From NCBI GenBank assembly GCA_030765535.1, contig JAVCCH010000178.1:1-45857 (forward strand): 45,857 nt of DNA, read 5' to 3'. Below are positions 1-8,470 of this stretch, piece after piece. The stretch is from Candidatus Tenebribacter davisii (lineage in GTDB: Bacteria; Cloacimonadota; Cloacimonadia; Cloacimonadales; TCS61). The translations under genes and the position numbers were made by a program. The notes beneath the pieces are model-generated. The model did no database searches, had not been told where the DNA came from, and saw only the letters and a list, made by a program, of their open reading frames with translations. Numbering within the stretch: position 1 is the stretch's first letter; each line of letters starts with the position of its first letter.

Positions 1-2
1 CA

Positions 3-2921
3 CAGGATGTGGAAGAGACAGTAACTAAAACCATAGAAACAGCGATTGCCTCTGTTAAAAATATTAAGAACTTGAAATCAGAAAGTATGGAAAATGCTTC
101 TCTGATCATGGTTGAATTCAATTGGGGCACTAATCTTGATTTTGCTGCTCAGGATCTGAGAGATATGATTGATCAGATTGCTGACTATCTACCGGAAGAT
201 GTTTCACGTCCTCTCGTAATGAAGTATAATTTATCGCAAATGCCGATATTAATGTATGGAGTTACCGGTCCTGAAGATACTTATCAATTGCGTAAAACAT
301 TAGAAGATGAAGTCGCTTCAAAACTGAAGCAGTTATCAGGTGTGGCATCTGTAATGGTAATGGGTGGTGATGAACTTGAAAAGCAGGTCATTGTTGATAA
401 AGCAAAATTGGAGCTCTATAATATTTCAATTGATGAGATAGTACAGATTGTTGCTGCCGGAAATCTTAATATGGCAGCTGGATATGTTCAGGACAGGAAA
501 GATGATTTTCTCTTGCGAACAGTTGCGCAATACAAGACGATTGATGAAATACGGGATCTTCCAATCAGAATAACTAACAAGGGAAACACAATATATTTAA
601 AAAATATTGCCCAGGTGAATGACGGTTATAAAGAGAAAAGATATCACATTAGAACAAATTCTAAACCAACGGCTATGATGATGATCTCTAAGGAGTCCGG
701 AGCTAATACAATAACCGTAGCAAATATTGTGAGAGAAGAGATGAAGAAGATCCAGAGTGAACTAAAGATTGAACTTGAATTTAATGATATTATGGATATG
801 AGTCTCATGATCTCAAAAGTTACAGCTGGTGCAATGTCTAACCTTATCATTGGCGGTATTCTTGCTATTGCAATTATGTTCTTATTCCTTAGAAATTGGC
901 GGCCAACTCTGGCAATTTCACTGGCAATCCCAATCTCGGTTGTTGCTACAATGATTCCTGTTTACCTGGCTAAATTCTCGTTGAATATAATGACTTTAGG
1001 AGGTTTGGCACTGGGAGTAGGAATGCTGGTTGATAATTCAATTGTAGTGATTGAAAATATTTATCGACATATGGAACTGGGGGAGAAGAAAGTGAAAGCG
1101 GCAAAAATCGGTGCTTCGGAAGTTGCAATGGCGATTACTGCCTCTACACTTACAACCATAGCGGTATTTTTCCCTATGATCTTTGCCGAAGGTATGACCG
1201 GTATCTTGGTAAGAGGACTTGCACTTACAGTAGCTTTTTCTCTGGCAGCTTCTTTATTTGTCTCACTTACAATTGTACCGGCAATTGCTTCTGTTATCTT
1301 CCGTAAAGCGGTAAATAGACCGGATCATGATAAATCAGAAAAAATGTTTGATGGGATAAAGAAAAGATATATCGGGATGCTTAATTGGGCTTTGGATCAT
1401 AAGGGTAAAACGATCATTATTGTTGCTGTATTACTAATTATCTCTTTAATAATTCCTTTTACTGGAATTATCGGAGCTGAATTTATGCCTGAACAGGATA
1501 TTCCCATTATGGCGTTGCATGTAAATGCTCCTGTTGGGACTTCACTGGAGGAAACTGATGATATTGTTCGTCAGATAGAAGATGCATTTATGCAAGTTGA
1601 AGGAGTAAGACATGTAATGTCACTGGTCGGTCCTATGTCTGATGCTTCGGCACAGGCAGATCCGACAAATCCTCAGGAAGTTAATGAAGCTCAGGTTTAT
1701 GCTAGGCTGGAACAACAGAGTGATAGAGATATTTCTTATGCAGAGATCCAGGATAAAGTTCGTAAGATGATTCCCAATATAGAAGGTGCTGAAGTGAATT
1801 TCCTTTCTCGTGACCAAATGATGGGAAGCGGACAGACAAGTCCTATAGAAATAAAGATCTTTGGTAAAGATCTTGAATTATTAAAAGAATTTGCTGTGAG
1901 GATTGAAAACAGGATCAAAGGTGTTGAACATGTTAGTGATGTTGTAAATTCAGTTAAAACCGGTAAGCCCGAAGCTCATATTGTCCTTGATAAAGATAAA
2001 GCCTTTAAATATGGTCTTACCACATATCAAATTGCTTCGACTATTAAAACTGCAACAATTGGAACGCGAGCTGGGATCTTCCGTAAAGCAGGTGAAGAAA
2101 CCGATATTTTAGTTAAGCTGGATGAAGAATCATCTAATAGTTTTGAAGATATTATGCATATTGTATTGATCTCGCCAATGGGATTTTCCATTCCACTGAA
2201 TCAGGTTGCACATATTGAATATGAGGAAGGCCCTCGTGTGATAAGTCACGAAAAACAAACCAGAAAAGTAACCGTATCGGCAAATGTCTTTGGAACACAG
2301 GATATGGGTGGTGTTGTAACTGATGTTCAGGATGAGATATCTGATATAGTAGAAGATTTACCACCTGGATATTTTGTTGATATTGGCGGTGCTTATAAGG
2401 ATATGAAGGAAGCATTTAAAACACTCTCTCTAGCTTTACTTCTGGCAGTTATACTTATTTATATCGTAATGGCTTCTCAGTTTGAATCTTTGCGTCAGCC
2501 TTTTATTGTTATGTTCACAATGCCGCTGGCTGTTATTGGTGTTATGCTCATTTTGGGGATTACAGGAACTACGCTCTCAGTTGTAAGTTTTGTGGGAGGA
2601 ATCATCCTGGCAGGAATTGTGGTGAATAATGGTATTGTGCTTATTGACCATATAAATCAGTTAAGACTTAAAGGTATGGAAAAAAGGGATGCAATAATTC
2701 AAGCGGGTAAAGATAGATTGCGCCCAATTCTTATCACGGCAATTACAACCATGACGGGAATGCTGCCGATGGCATTAAGTACCAGTGAAGGTGCAGAGAT
2801 GAAAGCTCCAATGGCACTCACTGTTATAGGTGGTTTAATCAGTGCAACTTTCCTTACTCTTATATTCTTACCGGTAATTTATAGTTTAATAGCTAGGAAG
2901 AAAGTAGGAATTGAAGAGTAA
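3..2921 (+). CDS. RND-family efflux permease (AcrB/HAE1 type), 5' truncated
   Basis: Inner-membrane proton-driven RND pump subunit that would work with a periplasmic adaptor and an outer-membrane channel. The reading frame is open to the left edge (codons for Q-D precede the first GTG at 9), and the first visible residues match a region well inside the porter domain. The first transmembrane helix and the start are therefore outside the window. About 970 residues are visible, against roughly 1,020-1,050 for a full protein. Seen: two repeats of porter plus multi-helix membrane domain, the first-half motif GMLVDNSIVVIENI and the second-half motif GIVVNNGIVLIDHI. The paired aspartates of AcrB helix 4 are D-N here, a common variant. 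Substrate cannot be told. A strong terminator follows directly. Confidence 0.93.
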   Translation, partial: QDVEETVTKTIETAIASVKNIKNLKSESMENASLIMVEFNWGTNLDFAAQDLRDMIDQIADYLPEDVSRPLVMKYNLSQMPILMYGVTGPEDTYQLRKTLEDEVASKLKQLSGVASVMVMGGDELEKQVIVDKAKLELYNISIDEIVQIVAAGNLNMAAGYVQDRKDDFLLRTVAQYKTIDEIRDLPIRITNKGNTIYLKNIAQVNDGYKEKRYHIRTNSKPTAMMMISKESGANTITVANIVREEMKKIQSELKIELEFNDIMDMSLMISKVTAGAMSNLIIGGILAIAIMFLFLRNWRPTLAISLAIPISVVATMIPVYLAKFSLNIMTLGGLALGVGMLVDNSIVVIENIYRHMELGEKKVKAAKIGASEVAMAITASTLTTIAVFFPMIFAEGMTGILVRGLALTVAFSLAASLFVSLTIVPAIASVIFRKAVNRPDHDKSEKMFDGIKKRYIGMLNWALDHKGKTIIIVAVLLIISLIIPFTGIIGAEFMPEQDIPIMALHVNAPVGTSLEETDDIVRQIEDAFMQVEGVRHVMSLVGPMSDASAQADPTNPQEVNEAQVYARLEQQSDRDISYAEIQDKVRKMIPNIEGAEVNFLSRDQMMGSGQTSPIEIKIFGKDLELLKEFAVRIENRIKGVEHVSDVVNSVKTGKPEAHIVLDKDKAFKYGLTTYQIASTIKTATIGTRAGIFRKAGEETDILVKLDEESSNSFEDIMHIVLISPMGFSIPLNQVAHIEYEEGPRVISHEKQTRKVTVSANVFGTQDMGGVVTDVQDEISDIVEDLPPGYFVDIGGAYKDMKEAFKTLSLALLLAVILIYIVMASQFESLRQPFIVMFTMPLAVIGVMLILGITGTTLSVVSFVGGIILAGIVVNNGIVLIDHINQLRLKGMEKRDAIIQAGKDRLRPILITAITTMTGMLPMALSTSEGAEMKAPMALTVIGGLISATFLTLIFLPVIYSLIARKKVGIEE

Positions 2922-2944
2922 TTATTAAAGATAACAAAGTTAAG

Positions 2945-2972
2945 AAAGCTCCCGAGTTTCGGGAGCTTTTTC
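2945..2972 (+). terminator. Intrinsic terminator after the RND permease gene
   Basis: An 11-bp perfect stem (2945-2955 with 2959-2969) with a 3-base loop is followed by a run of T. It lies 23 bases after the permease stop. The stem may also stop leftward transcripts from rnhB, since the opposite strand has a T-rich but interrupted tail. Confidence 0.9.
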
Positions 2973-2984
2973 TTTTAAGCTGAT

Positions 2985-3014
2985 CGTATCATTTTGATGC
3001 GACCAGAATATTTA
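2985..3014. repeat. Dispersed 30-bp hairpin repeat, copy 1
   Basis: This block matches 30819-30848 at 26 of 30 bases. It contains an 8-bp hairpin (2984-2991 with 2995-3002, loop TTT). Both copies lie between convergent genes, here between the RND permease and rnhB. Confidence 0.75.
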
Positions 3015-3022
3015 GGTTTAAT

Positions 3023-3643
3023 CTACAAATTTGAACCAGCAAATATCAATTCTTGGACTGGCTTATAAGATCTCCGATGACAATCGATTATTCCAAATTT
3101 ATCAAGAGCTGCAATATGTTCTTTGGTTGGATATCCTTTATTCTGCTTGAAATTGTACTGAGGGAATTGCTCATGAATTTTGTACATAATTCTATCTCGT
3201 GTTACTTTTGCTATAATGGATGCGGCAGCAATTGAAGCTATTTTAGCATCACCCTTCACGATTGCTTTTGAGAAATTTTCTAATTTCATTGGAATTTTGT
3301 TTCCATCAATTAAACAGAGATCAGGTTTAATCTTCAGAGCAAGAACAGCTTCTTCCATCCCCAGTAGGGTAGCCTGCAGAATGTTTATTTTATCAATTAT
3401 CTCTGGTGAGATTACTTTCACTTCCCAGCAAATGGCTTCTTCCGTAATTATATCGTAAAGCTTTTCCCGCTTTTTCTCACTTAGTTTCTTAGAATCGTTG
3501 AGTCCTGGAATTTCCTTATTTATGTCCAGAATGACAGCAGCTGCTACAACCGGTCCTGCCAACGGTCCGCGACCTGCTTCATCAATCCCGGCAATAATAC
3601 CGAATTCCTTAGCATAACGTTTTTCATTTTTATATAATAGCAT
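3023..3643 (-). CDS. rnhB: Ribonuclease HII
   Basis: Cleaves RNA in RNA-DNA hybrids and starts removal of misincorporated ribonucleotides; cytoplasmic. The 206-residue length is typical. The motif GIDEAGRGPLAGPVV (residues 19-33) carries D21 and E22, LIDGN carries D113 and VKGDAK carries D132: the four acidic metal-binding residues of the family. DSKKLS and the C-terminal HRRSYKPV segment are also present. The start ATG overlaps the stop of the upstream pdxA-methyltransferase gene by one base (TAATG), so the two are almost certainly co-transcribed and translationally coupled. Confidence 0.96.
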   Translation of the reverse strand: MLLYKNEKRYAKEFGIIAGIDEAGRGPLAGPVVAAAVILDINKEIPGLNDSKKLSEKKREKLYDIITEEAICWEVKVISPEIIDKINILQATLLGMEEAVLALKIKPDLCLIDGNKIPMKLENFSKAIVKGDAKIASIAAASIIAKVTRDRIMYKIHEQFPQYNFKQNKGYPTKEHIAALDKFGIIDCHRRSYKPVQELIFAGSNL

Positions 3644-5352
3644 TATTTTTCCAGAATAAAGAATAATCGCGAAAAGTTTGATTCTAAGATCTTTGGATTA
3701 TGATCTATGAGATTATCTTGAGAGCCAATTCGGTAAATTCCCTTAATTTTAAGATCTGTTGCTCTAATATGATCTAATAATTCATTAACGGCAAATATCT
3801 TTTGTTTATGTGTTTCATTATATTTAGTGTATTGAAATCCTTTCTTTTTAAAAATTGTTAGATTTGTCACTTGAGTATGATTTGAAGCCTCGAAATCACT
3901 TTGATGGATAAATGTATCTCCATTGATCTGTTCGATATTAATGAATCCATCAAAATTACTTTCACAGTTTTTTGGAGTTGTAATATCAAAAATGAAAATA
4001 CCTTTTGCGGTTAGTGTATGATAAACATTATTTAGTAAAATATCAACTTCATTAATTTTATGCAGATAGTTCAAACTATCAAAAAGTAAAATAACAAGAT
4101 CATATTTATTGCCTGGAAGATCATCAGTCATACCCATCAATCTCAAATTTGGGGCAAAAGGTTTTCTGGAGGCAATTCTAAGCATTTCCGGTGAAAGATC
4201 AGAGGCATCAACATTCAATCCCCTTTTAACTAATAATGAGGATACATTAGCGGTTCCACAAGCAAGTTCTAAAGTTCTCTCAGGACTTTTACAACAGATC
4301 TTATTATAATGAGATAATATTAAATGAACCCAGTTTTTATATTCTACATGTTCCATATATTTATCGTAGTATTCTGCAAAAATGTTATAATTAGGATTTT
4401 CATTATCTTCTTTTTTTGTGATCATTTTTACAGCAAATCTTATAGCCTGTAATAAGCTTTTTTCTGAAGCAATATCTTTACCGACAATATCGTAAGCTGT
4501 TCCATGATCTACTGATGTTCTAATATAAGGTAATCCAAGTGTTACATTAACACCTTCTTCAGCGGAGATCATTTTAAATGGGATCAATCCTTGATCATGA
4601 TAGGCAGAAATTATCATATCATAAGAAGTTGCTTTTGTAGCAAAAAAAGTATCTGCCGGGAAAGGACCATCAATATTAATATTTTCTTCTTTTAATTTAT
4701 TTAGGATTGATGCAATATATTCATCATCATCACCAAAAGCACCATTCTCTCCAGCATGAGGATTTACAGCCAGCATTGCAATTTTTGGATGTTTAATTAT
4801 CTTCTTAGTTTCCTGATCTATAAGTTTGAATTTAGATTCCAAAGAACTGGATCTGAGATATTTTGAAACATTAGAAACTGCAATATGAGTGGATAAAAGT
4901 GAAAGATTAAAATATGGACCCCAAAATGACATGATCACATTTCTGGTATTAGATCTTGCTGCGAAGAACTCTGTGTGACCAGTAAAATCAGGATATGTAT
5001 AACGAATTGCTTCTTTGCAAACCGGTGCAGTTACAACGGCATCCAGTTCTCCGGAATTAAGATCATCAGCACAACGGGATAAAATCTCATAAGCCAGTAT
5101 TCCGCTTTGAGCAGTTGGTTTACCCGGTTCGATCTGGTTATTGTCAATTTCGATCCAATAAATATTTTCAGGGGAGTTAGCCTTGGATATGCCAGCAATT
5201 TTCTTTACTGGATTTCCTTCAGAAGTTTTATTTAATTTACCGTATACAATAAATATTATATCTTTATTAAATTTTAGAAATCGGATCGCTTTTGCTGTAA
5301 TTTCAGGTCCAATACCAGCAGGATCTCCAGTTGTAATTGCTATTCTTTTCAT
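3643..5352 (-). CDS. PdxA fused to a C-terminal SAM-dependent methyltransferase
   Basis: Single uninterrupted 569-residue frame. Residues 1 to about 313 are 4-hydroxythreonine-4-phosphate dehydrogenase (PdxA, pyridoxal phosphate synthesis): TTGDPAGIGPE at 7-17, metal-ligand histidines H156, H199 (NPHAGE) and H252 (AYHDQG), and DHGTAYD near 282. Residues about 320-569 form a class I methyltransferase of YqeM-like type, beginning with the NIFAEYYDKYM segment, with the SAM motif LELACGTANVS near 361 and DLVILLFDSLNYL near 418. The start chosen is the ATG at 5352, with AAGGA upstream and the family's MKRIAITTGDPAG beginning; a longer TTG start at 5409 adds a non-homologous leader. The methyltransferase substrate is unknown. 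Fusion to PdxA is not the usual arrangement. Confidence 0.9.
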   Translation of the reverse strand: MKRIAITTGDPAGIGPEITAKAIRFLKFNKDIIFIVYGKLNKTSEGNPVKKIAGISKANSPENIYWIEIDNNQIEPGKPTAQSGILAYEILSRCADDLNSGELDAVVTAPVCKEAIRYTYPDFTGHTEFFAARSNTRNVIMSFWGPYFNLSLLSTHIAVSNVSKYLRSSSLESKFKLIDQETKKIIKHPKIAMLAVNPHAGENGAFGDDDEYIASILNKLKEENINIDGPFPADTFFATKATSYDMIISAYHDQGLIPFKMISAEEGVNVTLGLPYIRTSVDHGTAYDIVGKDIASEKSLLQAIRFAVKMITKKEDNENPNYNIFAEYYDKYMEHVEYKNWVHLILSHYNKICCKSPERTLELACGTANVSSLLVKRGLNVDASDLSPEMLRIASRKPFAPNLRLMGMTDDLPGNKYDLVILLFDSLNYLHKINEVDILLNNVYHTLTAKGIFIFDITTPKNCESNFDGFINIEQINGDTFIHQSDFEASNHTQVTNLTIFKKKGFQYTKYNETHKQKIFAVNELLDHIRATDLKIKGIYRIGSQDNLIDHNPKILESNFSRLFFILEK

Positions 5353-5507
5353 ATTTATTAATTCCTTTTTTAAAGCATCATTAACTATTTCCAGAAAAAA
5401 AACACTCAATCTGTCAATTTATTTATTGTCATAATAAGTAATAATGAATAAATTATCAATGCATAAAGATTTATTTATTAGATAATTTTTTAAGAAGTGA
5501 GGAAATT

Positions 5508-6326
5508 ATGATTAGGAATCCAGTTGTTGCAGGTAGTTTTTATCCGGGAGATTCAAGTATTCTGAGTAAACAAGTAACCAAATATTTACAGGAAGCCAGT
5601 ATTAATGACGAAATAGAGGATATATTAGGTGTAATTTCACCTCATGCAGGTTATGTTTATTCCGGTCAATGCACAGCATTCAGTTTTAAAGCCATAGAGA
5701 AAAAGAATTTCGATCTTGCTGTAATAATTGCACCAAGTCACAGATATGCTGACTTTGATTTTTCACTTGGTGATTATGATGAGTATTTAACACCATTAGG
5801 CGGAGTAAAAGTAGCAAAAGATATCGTTAAAGAATTAATGGAAAGATATGATCTGAAAGCACATTATTATGCTAATAATATTGAGCACTCACTGGAAGTT
5901 CAACTTCCTTTTTTGCAGATGGTAAAACCAGATGCTAAGATCGTTCCAATCATACTTGGAGAACAAAATTCTAAAAATAGTCTACAGCTTGCAGACATGC
6001 TTGTTGATTTTTTTAGAGAAAGAATTGATAAGACAGTTTTTATTATCAGCAGTGATTTGAGTCATTATCATGACAGTGAAACAGCAACTAAAATGGATAA
6101 AATTGTAGCAGATAATTTTGAGCATCTTGATATAGAAATGATGAAAAAAAGTATGAGTTTTGATGAAATAGAAGCTTGTGGAATTGGTGGGATATTAACA
6201 TTAATGAATCTTGCCAAAAAGCTTGAATATAATAAAGTTACAACCTTGGATTATAGAAATTCTGGTGATGTTAGTGGTGATTATAAACAAGTTGTAGGTT
6301 ATCTATCAAGTTGTGTTTATAAATAA
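5508..6326 (+). CDS. amrB: MEMO1-family protein (AmmeMemoRadiSam system protein B)
   Basis: 272 residues, usual family length. The family is related to extradiol dioxygenases, and human MEMO1 binds metal through two histidines and a cysteine. Equivalent residues here are H46 (SPHAGYVYSG), H78 (APSHRY) and C224 (EACGIGG). IEHSLEVQLPFLQ and ISSDLSHYH are also family signatures. In many bacteria and archaea it is encoded with an AMMECR1 protein and a radical SAM enzyme; neither is in this window, so any partners must lie elsewhere. Start supported by AGTGAGGA four bases before the ATG. It is divergent from the pdxA fusion gene and followed by the tRNA cluster. Its biochemical role in bacteria is not settled. 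Confidence 0.9.
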   Translation: MIRNPVVAGSFYPGDSSILSKQVTKYLQEASINDEIEDILGVISPHAGYVYSGQCTAFSFKAIEKKNFDLAVIIAPSHRYADFDFSLGDYDEYLTPLGGVKVAKDIVKELMERYDLKAHYYANNIEHSLEVQLPFLQMVKPDAKIVPIILGEQNSKNSLQLADMLVDFFRERIDKTVFIISSDLSHYHDSETATKMDKIVADNFEHLDIEMMKKSMSFDEIEACGIGGILTLMNLAKKLEYNKVTTLDYRNSGDVSGDYKQVVGYLSSCVYK

Positions 6327-6327
6327 T

Positions 6328-6356
6328 TTGACAAGAAAACCATATGTTCCGATTTT
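6328..6356 (+). promoter_or_regulatory. Candidate promoter for the tRNA cluster
   Basis: A perfect TTGACA at 6328-6333 is followed, after 17 bases, by GATTTT, a weak -10. It lies about 15 bases before the first tRNA. The -35 is convincing but the -10 is poor, so this is tentative. Confidence 0.35.
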
Positions 6357-6370
6357 GCTTTCTGAAGTAA

Positions 6371-6445
<75 letters not shown>

Positions 6446-6456
6446 TTTTATGTTGC

Positions 6457-6530
6457 GGCGACATCGCCAAGCGGTAAGGCAAAGGTCTGCAAAATCTTTA
6501 TCCCCGGTTCGAATCCGGGTGTCGCCTCCA
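6457..6530 (+). tRNA. tRNA-Cys (anticodon GCA)
   Basis: The acceptor GGCGACA (6457-6463) pairs with TGTCGCC (6520-6526). The anticodon loop CTGCAAA sits between AAGGT and ATCTT, giving GCA. The T arm CCCGGTTCGAATCCGGG is perfect and CCA is encoded at 6528-6530. Confidence 0.97.
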
Positions 6531-6560
6531 ATTATGTGTGTTCTGAGTGACTAATTTTTT

Positions 6561-6647
6561 GCCGGAGTGGTGGAATTGGTAGACACAAGGGACTTAAAAT
6601 CCCTCGATCTTTGGGTCGTGCCGGTTCAAGTCCGGCCTCTGGTACCA
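6561..6647 (+). tRNA. tRNA-Leu (anticodon TAA)
   Basis: 87 bases with a long class II variable arm. The acceptor GCCGGAG pairs with CTCTGGT with two G-U pairs. The anticodon stem AGGGA/TCCCT encloses CTTAAAA, giving TAA (reads UUA and UUG). CCA is encoded at 6645-6647. Last of the tandem tRNAs, followed six bases later by a terminator. Confidence 0.97.
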
Positions 6648-6652
6648 AATAG

Positions 6653-6684
6653 AAACGCTAGCTTGTTACAGGTTAGCGTTTTTT
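6653..6684 (+). terminator. Intrinsic terminator of the tRNA cluster
   Basis: An 8-bp stem, AAACGCTA (6653-6660) with TAGCGTTT (6674-6681), extended by wobble pairs, is followed by a T run. It closes the Gly-Cys-Leu tRNA transcript. Confidence 0.88.
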
Positions 6685-6775
6685 ATTTTATTTCCAATAA
6701 TTGAATATCTATTTGACAATTAGATATCAAGAAAAAAAATTAAAATTGAAAAAATATTGTGTATATAGGAAGAAT

Positions 6776-7258
6776 ATGGAGCAAAATTCATATAGAACGT
6801 TAGGGCATTATATTCATTTTCGTTTAGGAAGTGGAAACATCCTGAATATTATAAGATCAATGTTTATTAAAGCGTTTAAAGCAAAATCTGCCAAAGAATT
6901 CTGGAATTATTGGAATCCATTATTCGGATATTATTTATTATTCTATTTATATAAACCCTTAACCAATAAGATACCCAGACCGTTCCGAGTAATAGTAACA
7001 TTTACGATTTCAGGTTTTTTCCTGCATGATCTTTTATTTTGGTGGCCATTCTGCTGGCTCATTACATATAAAACTCGTTTTCCTTTGGGAACAGTATGGT
7101 TTTTTTTTATGGCAATATTTATGTTGATATCTGAGAAAATTGGTTTCAATACTGAGAAACATTCAACCGGAATTCGTGTTTTATCAAATTTGAGTTATTT
7201 GAGTATAACGCTTGCCTTAACATTGTTAGTAGCAATTAGTTTTAACTTACTTAATTAG
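6776..7258 (+). CDS. Small MBOAT-like integral membrane protein
   Basis: 160 residues with about four predicted membrane segments. The pattern FWNYWNPLFGYYLLFYLYKPL, then about 20 residues later ISGFFLHDLLFW, resembles the catalytic core of membrane-bound O-acyltransferases (FWxxWH... followed by GxWHG), including one conserved-looking histidine. Normal MBOAT proteins have 400-500 residues, so this is at best a minimal core or a distant relative; no substrate can be assigned. The start at 6776 is chosen because AGGAAGAAT precedes that ATG; the longer frame from 6701 has no ribosome binding site. It sits alone after the tRNA terminator, and its 3' end overlaps the convergent BtpA-family gene by 8 bases. 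Confidence 0.6.
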   Translation: MEQNSYRTLGHYIHFRLGSGNILNIIRSMFIKAFKAKSAKEFWNYWNPLFGYYLLFYLYKPLTNKIPRPFRVIVTFTISGFFLHDLLFWWPFCWLITYKTRFPLGTVWFFFMAIFMLISEKIGFNTEKHSTGIRVLSNLSYLSITLALTLLVAISFNLLN

Positions 7259-8069
7259 TACTGCTATTTGATAATTTTCTCAAGTGCTGTATAAATAATT
7301 GAATCCTTTCAGTTGAAACACTATTTTGCCAGTTTCCATCTTCTTTAAAATACGATCCAATAATAAAACCGTCAGCAAGATCCCAATATTTCTCTATATT
7401 ATCAAGTGTGATCCCGGAACCTATCAGAATGGGAAGTTTACAAGCTCCACCTGCTTTGCGTAATTCACTTAATTCAGCTTCTTCTGAGGTTGATCTGCCA
7501 GTAACAATAATTCCATCTGCCATGAAAAATTCACATGCTTCTGCGAAATCTTTAATATCAAGATCAGAAGTTATGGCATGGGAAGAGTGTTTCTTCTTAA
7601 TATCAGCAAATACGGCAATATCTTCAGCTCCAATCATAGCTCTATAACGCATAAGCTCACCCGCACAAGCATTCATCAAACCTTCATCAGCAATATGAGA
7701 ATACACAAATCCTTCTACTCTAATAAAATCACATCCAGAAGCTTGTGCAACAGCCAGCGCTTCCTTATTGGCTTCCGCCAATATCTGAACACCACATGGC
7801 ATAGATATATTTGTATTAACTTCAGTTGCTATAGCTGTCATTGATGCAGTTATTTCCGGTCCTACTTGCTGGTTCAGATACGGTACATCGTGCATATTTT
7901 CCAGGATGATAGCATCTAATCCATTTTGTTCATACAGTTTTGCTTCTTGAACAGCATGAGAAATTATTTGTGATATGGGATATTTATGTTTTGGTGTGCC
8001 GGGAAGCGCATCGACATGAACCATGCCGATTATCAGTTTTCTCTTTTGTATTTCTTTTAAAAAGTTCAT
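7251..8069 (-). CDS. BtpA/SgcQ-family TIM-barrel protein
   Basis: 272 residues, the family's usual length. The N-terminal GMVHVDALPGTPKH matches the BtpA signature (G-hydrophobic-H-x-x-x-LPG-S/T-P). GLDAIILENMHDVP, the glycine-rich ILIGSGIT near residue 222 and DGFIIGSYFKEDG look like the strand-loop phosphate-binding elements of a (beta/alpha)8 barrel. Known members include cyanobacterial BtpA (photosystem I biogenesis) and E. coli SgcQ (a sugar-related gene cluster); the enzymatic activity is not established. It is third in a leftward run behind a TPP-riboswitch-controlled symporter, with its ribosome binding site (AAGGA) inside the end of the preceding gene, which suggests a link with thiamine metabolism. 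Confidence 0.85.
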   Translation of the reverse strand: MNFLKEIQKRKLIIGMVHVDALPGTPKHKYPISQIISHAVQEAKLYEQNGLDAIILENMHDVPYLNQQVGPEITASMTAIATEVNTNISMPCGVQILAEANKEALAVAQASGCDFIRVEGFVYSHIADEGLMNACAGELMRYRAMIGAEDIAVFADIKKKHSSHAITSDLDIKDFAEACEFFMADGIIVTGRSTSEEAELSELRKAGGACKLPILIGSGITLDNIEKYWDLADGFIIGSYFKEDGNWQNSVSTERIQLFIQHLRKLSNSSTN

Positions 8070-8070
8070 T

Positions 8071-8460
8071 CTAATCCTTCTTTATTTTCCAGTCTTTTCT
8101 TACACATTTGCAGAAACCATGATAGATTGCACAAATTCCACCCAGTGTTGCAAAGAATCCCCAAAAAAGCGGCATGGCAAAAATATAAATAATTTTCAAT
8201 TCTCCGGTTTTTTCGATCTGATGTGCTATCATTGGCACATAATATATCCCCGCTGTTATCAGCATACATCCGGCAACCACAACCATGTGTCCAAAGATTA
8301 TCGTACCATAACGATTTTTTACAAATTTTGAAACAATTAATCCTGCTCCGATCATGATCTTGATAATTGCCCAGAGATAGATCCCAATAATTAAATGATA
8401 AATTCCAAAAGCTAGAAGACCAATTCCTAATATTAATCCAACAATACCACCAGTTTTCAT
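8071..8460 (-). CDS. Small membrane protein of unknown function in the TPP-regulated operon
   Basis: 129 residues with about four hydrophobic segments (roughly 5-22, 27-45, 54-75 and 89-112) and a basic C-terminal tail containing CKCVRKDWK. I do not recognise the family. It starts 10 bases after the symporter stop and ends one base before the BtpA-family start, so it is almost certainly co-transcribed with both. It might be an accessory subunit for the symporter; that is inferred from position only. Confidence 0.7.
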   Translation of the reverse strand: MKTGGIVGLILGIGLLAFGIYHLIIGIYLWAIIKIMIGAGLIVSKFVKNRYGTIIFGHMVVVAGCMLITAGIYYVPMIAHQIEKTGELKIIYIFAMPLFWGFFATLGGICAIYHGFCKCVRKDWKIKKD

Positions 8461-8470
8461 TTCTTTTCTC

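Noticed and set aside
2152-2415. Leftward open frame inside the RND permease gene, and many similar frames inside other genes
   Set aside because: These frames have no ribosome binding sites or recognisable protein motifs and lie opposite or within well-supported genes.
5353-5409. Longer N-terminus for the PdxA fusion from TTG 5409
   Set aside because: The added 19 residues do not match the family, and the ATG at 5352 has both a ribosome binding site and the expected beginning.
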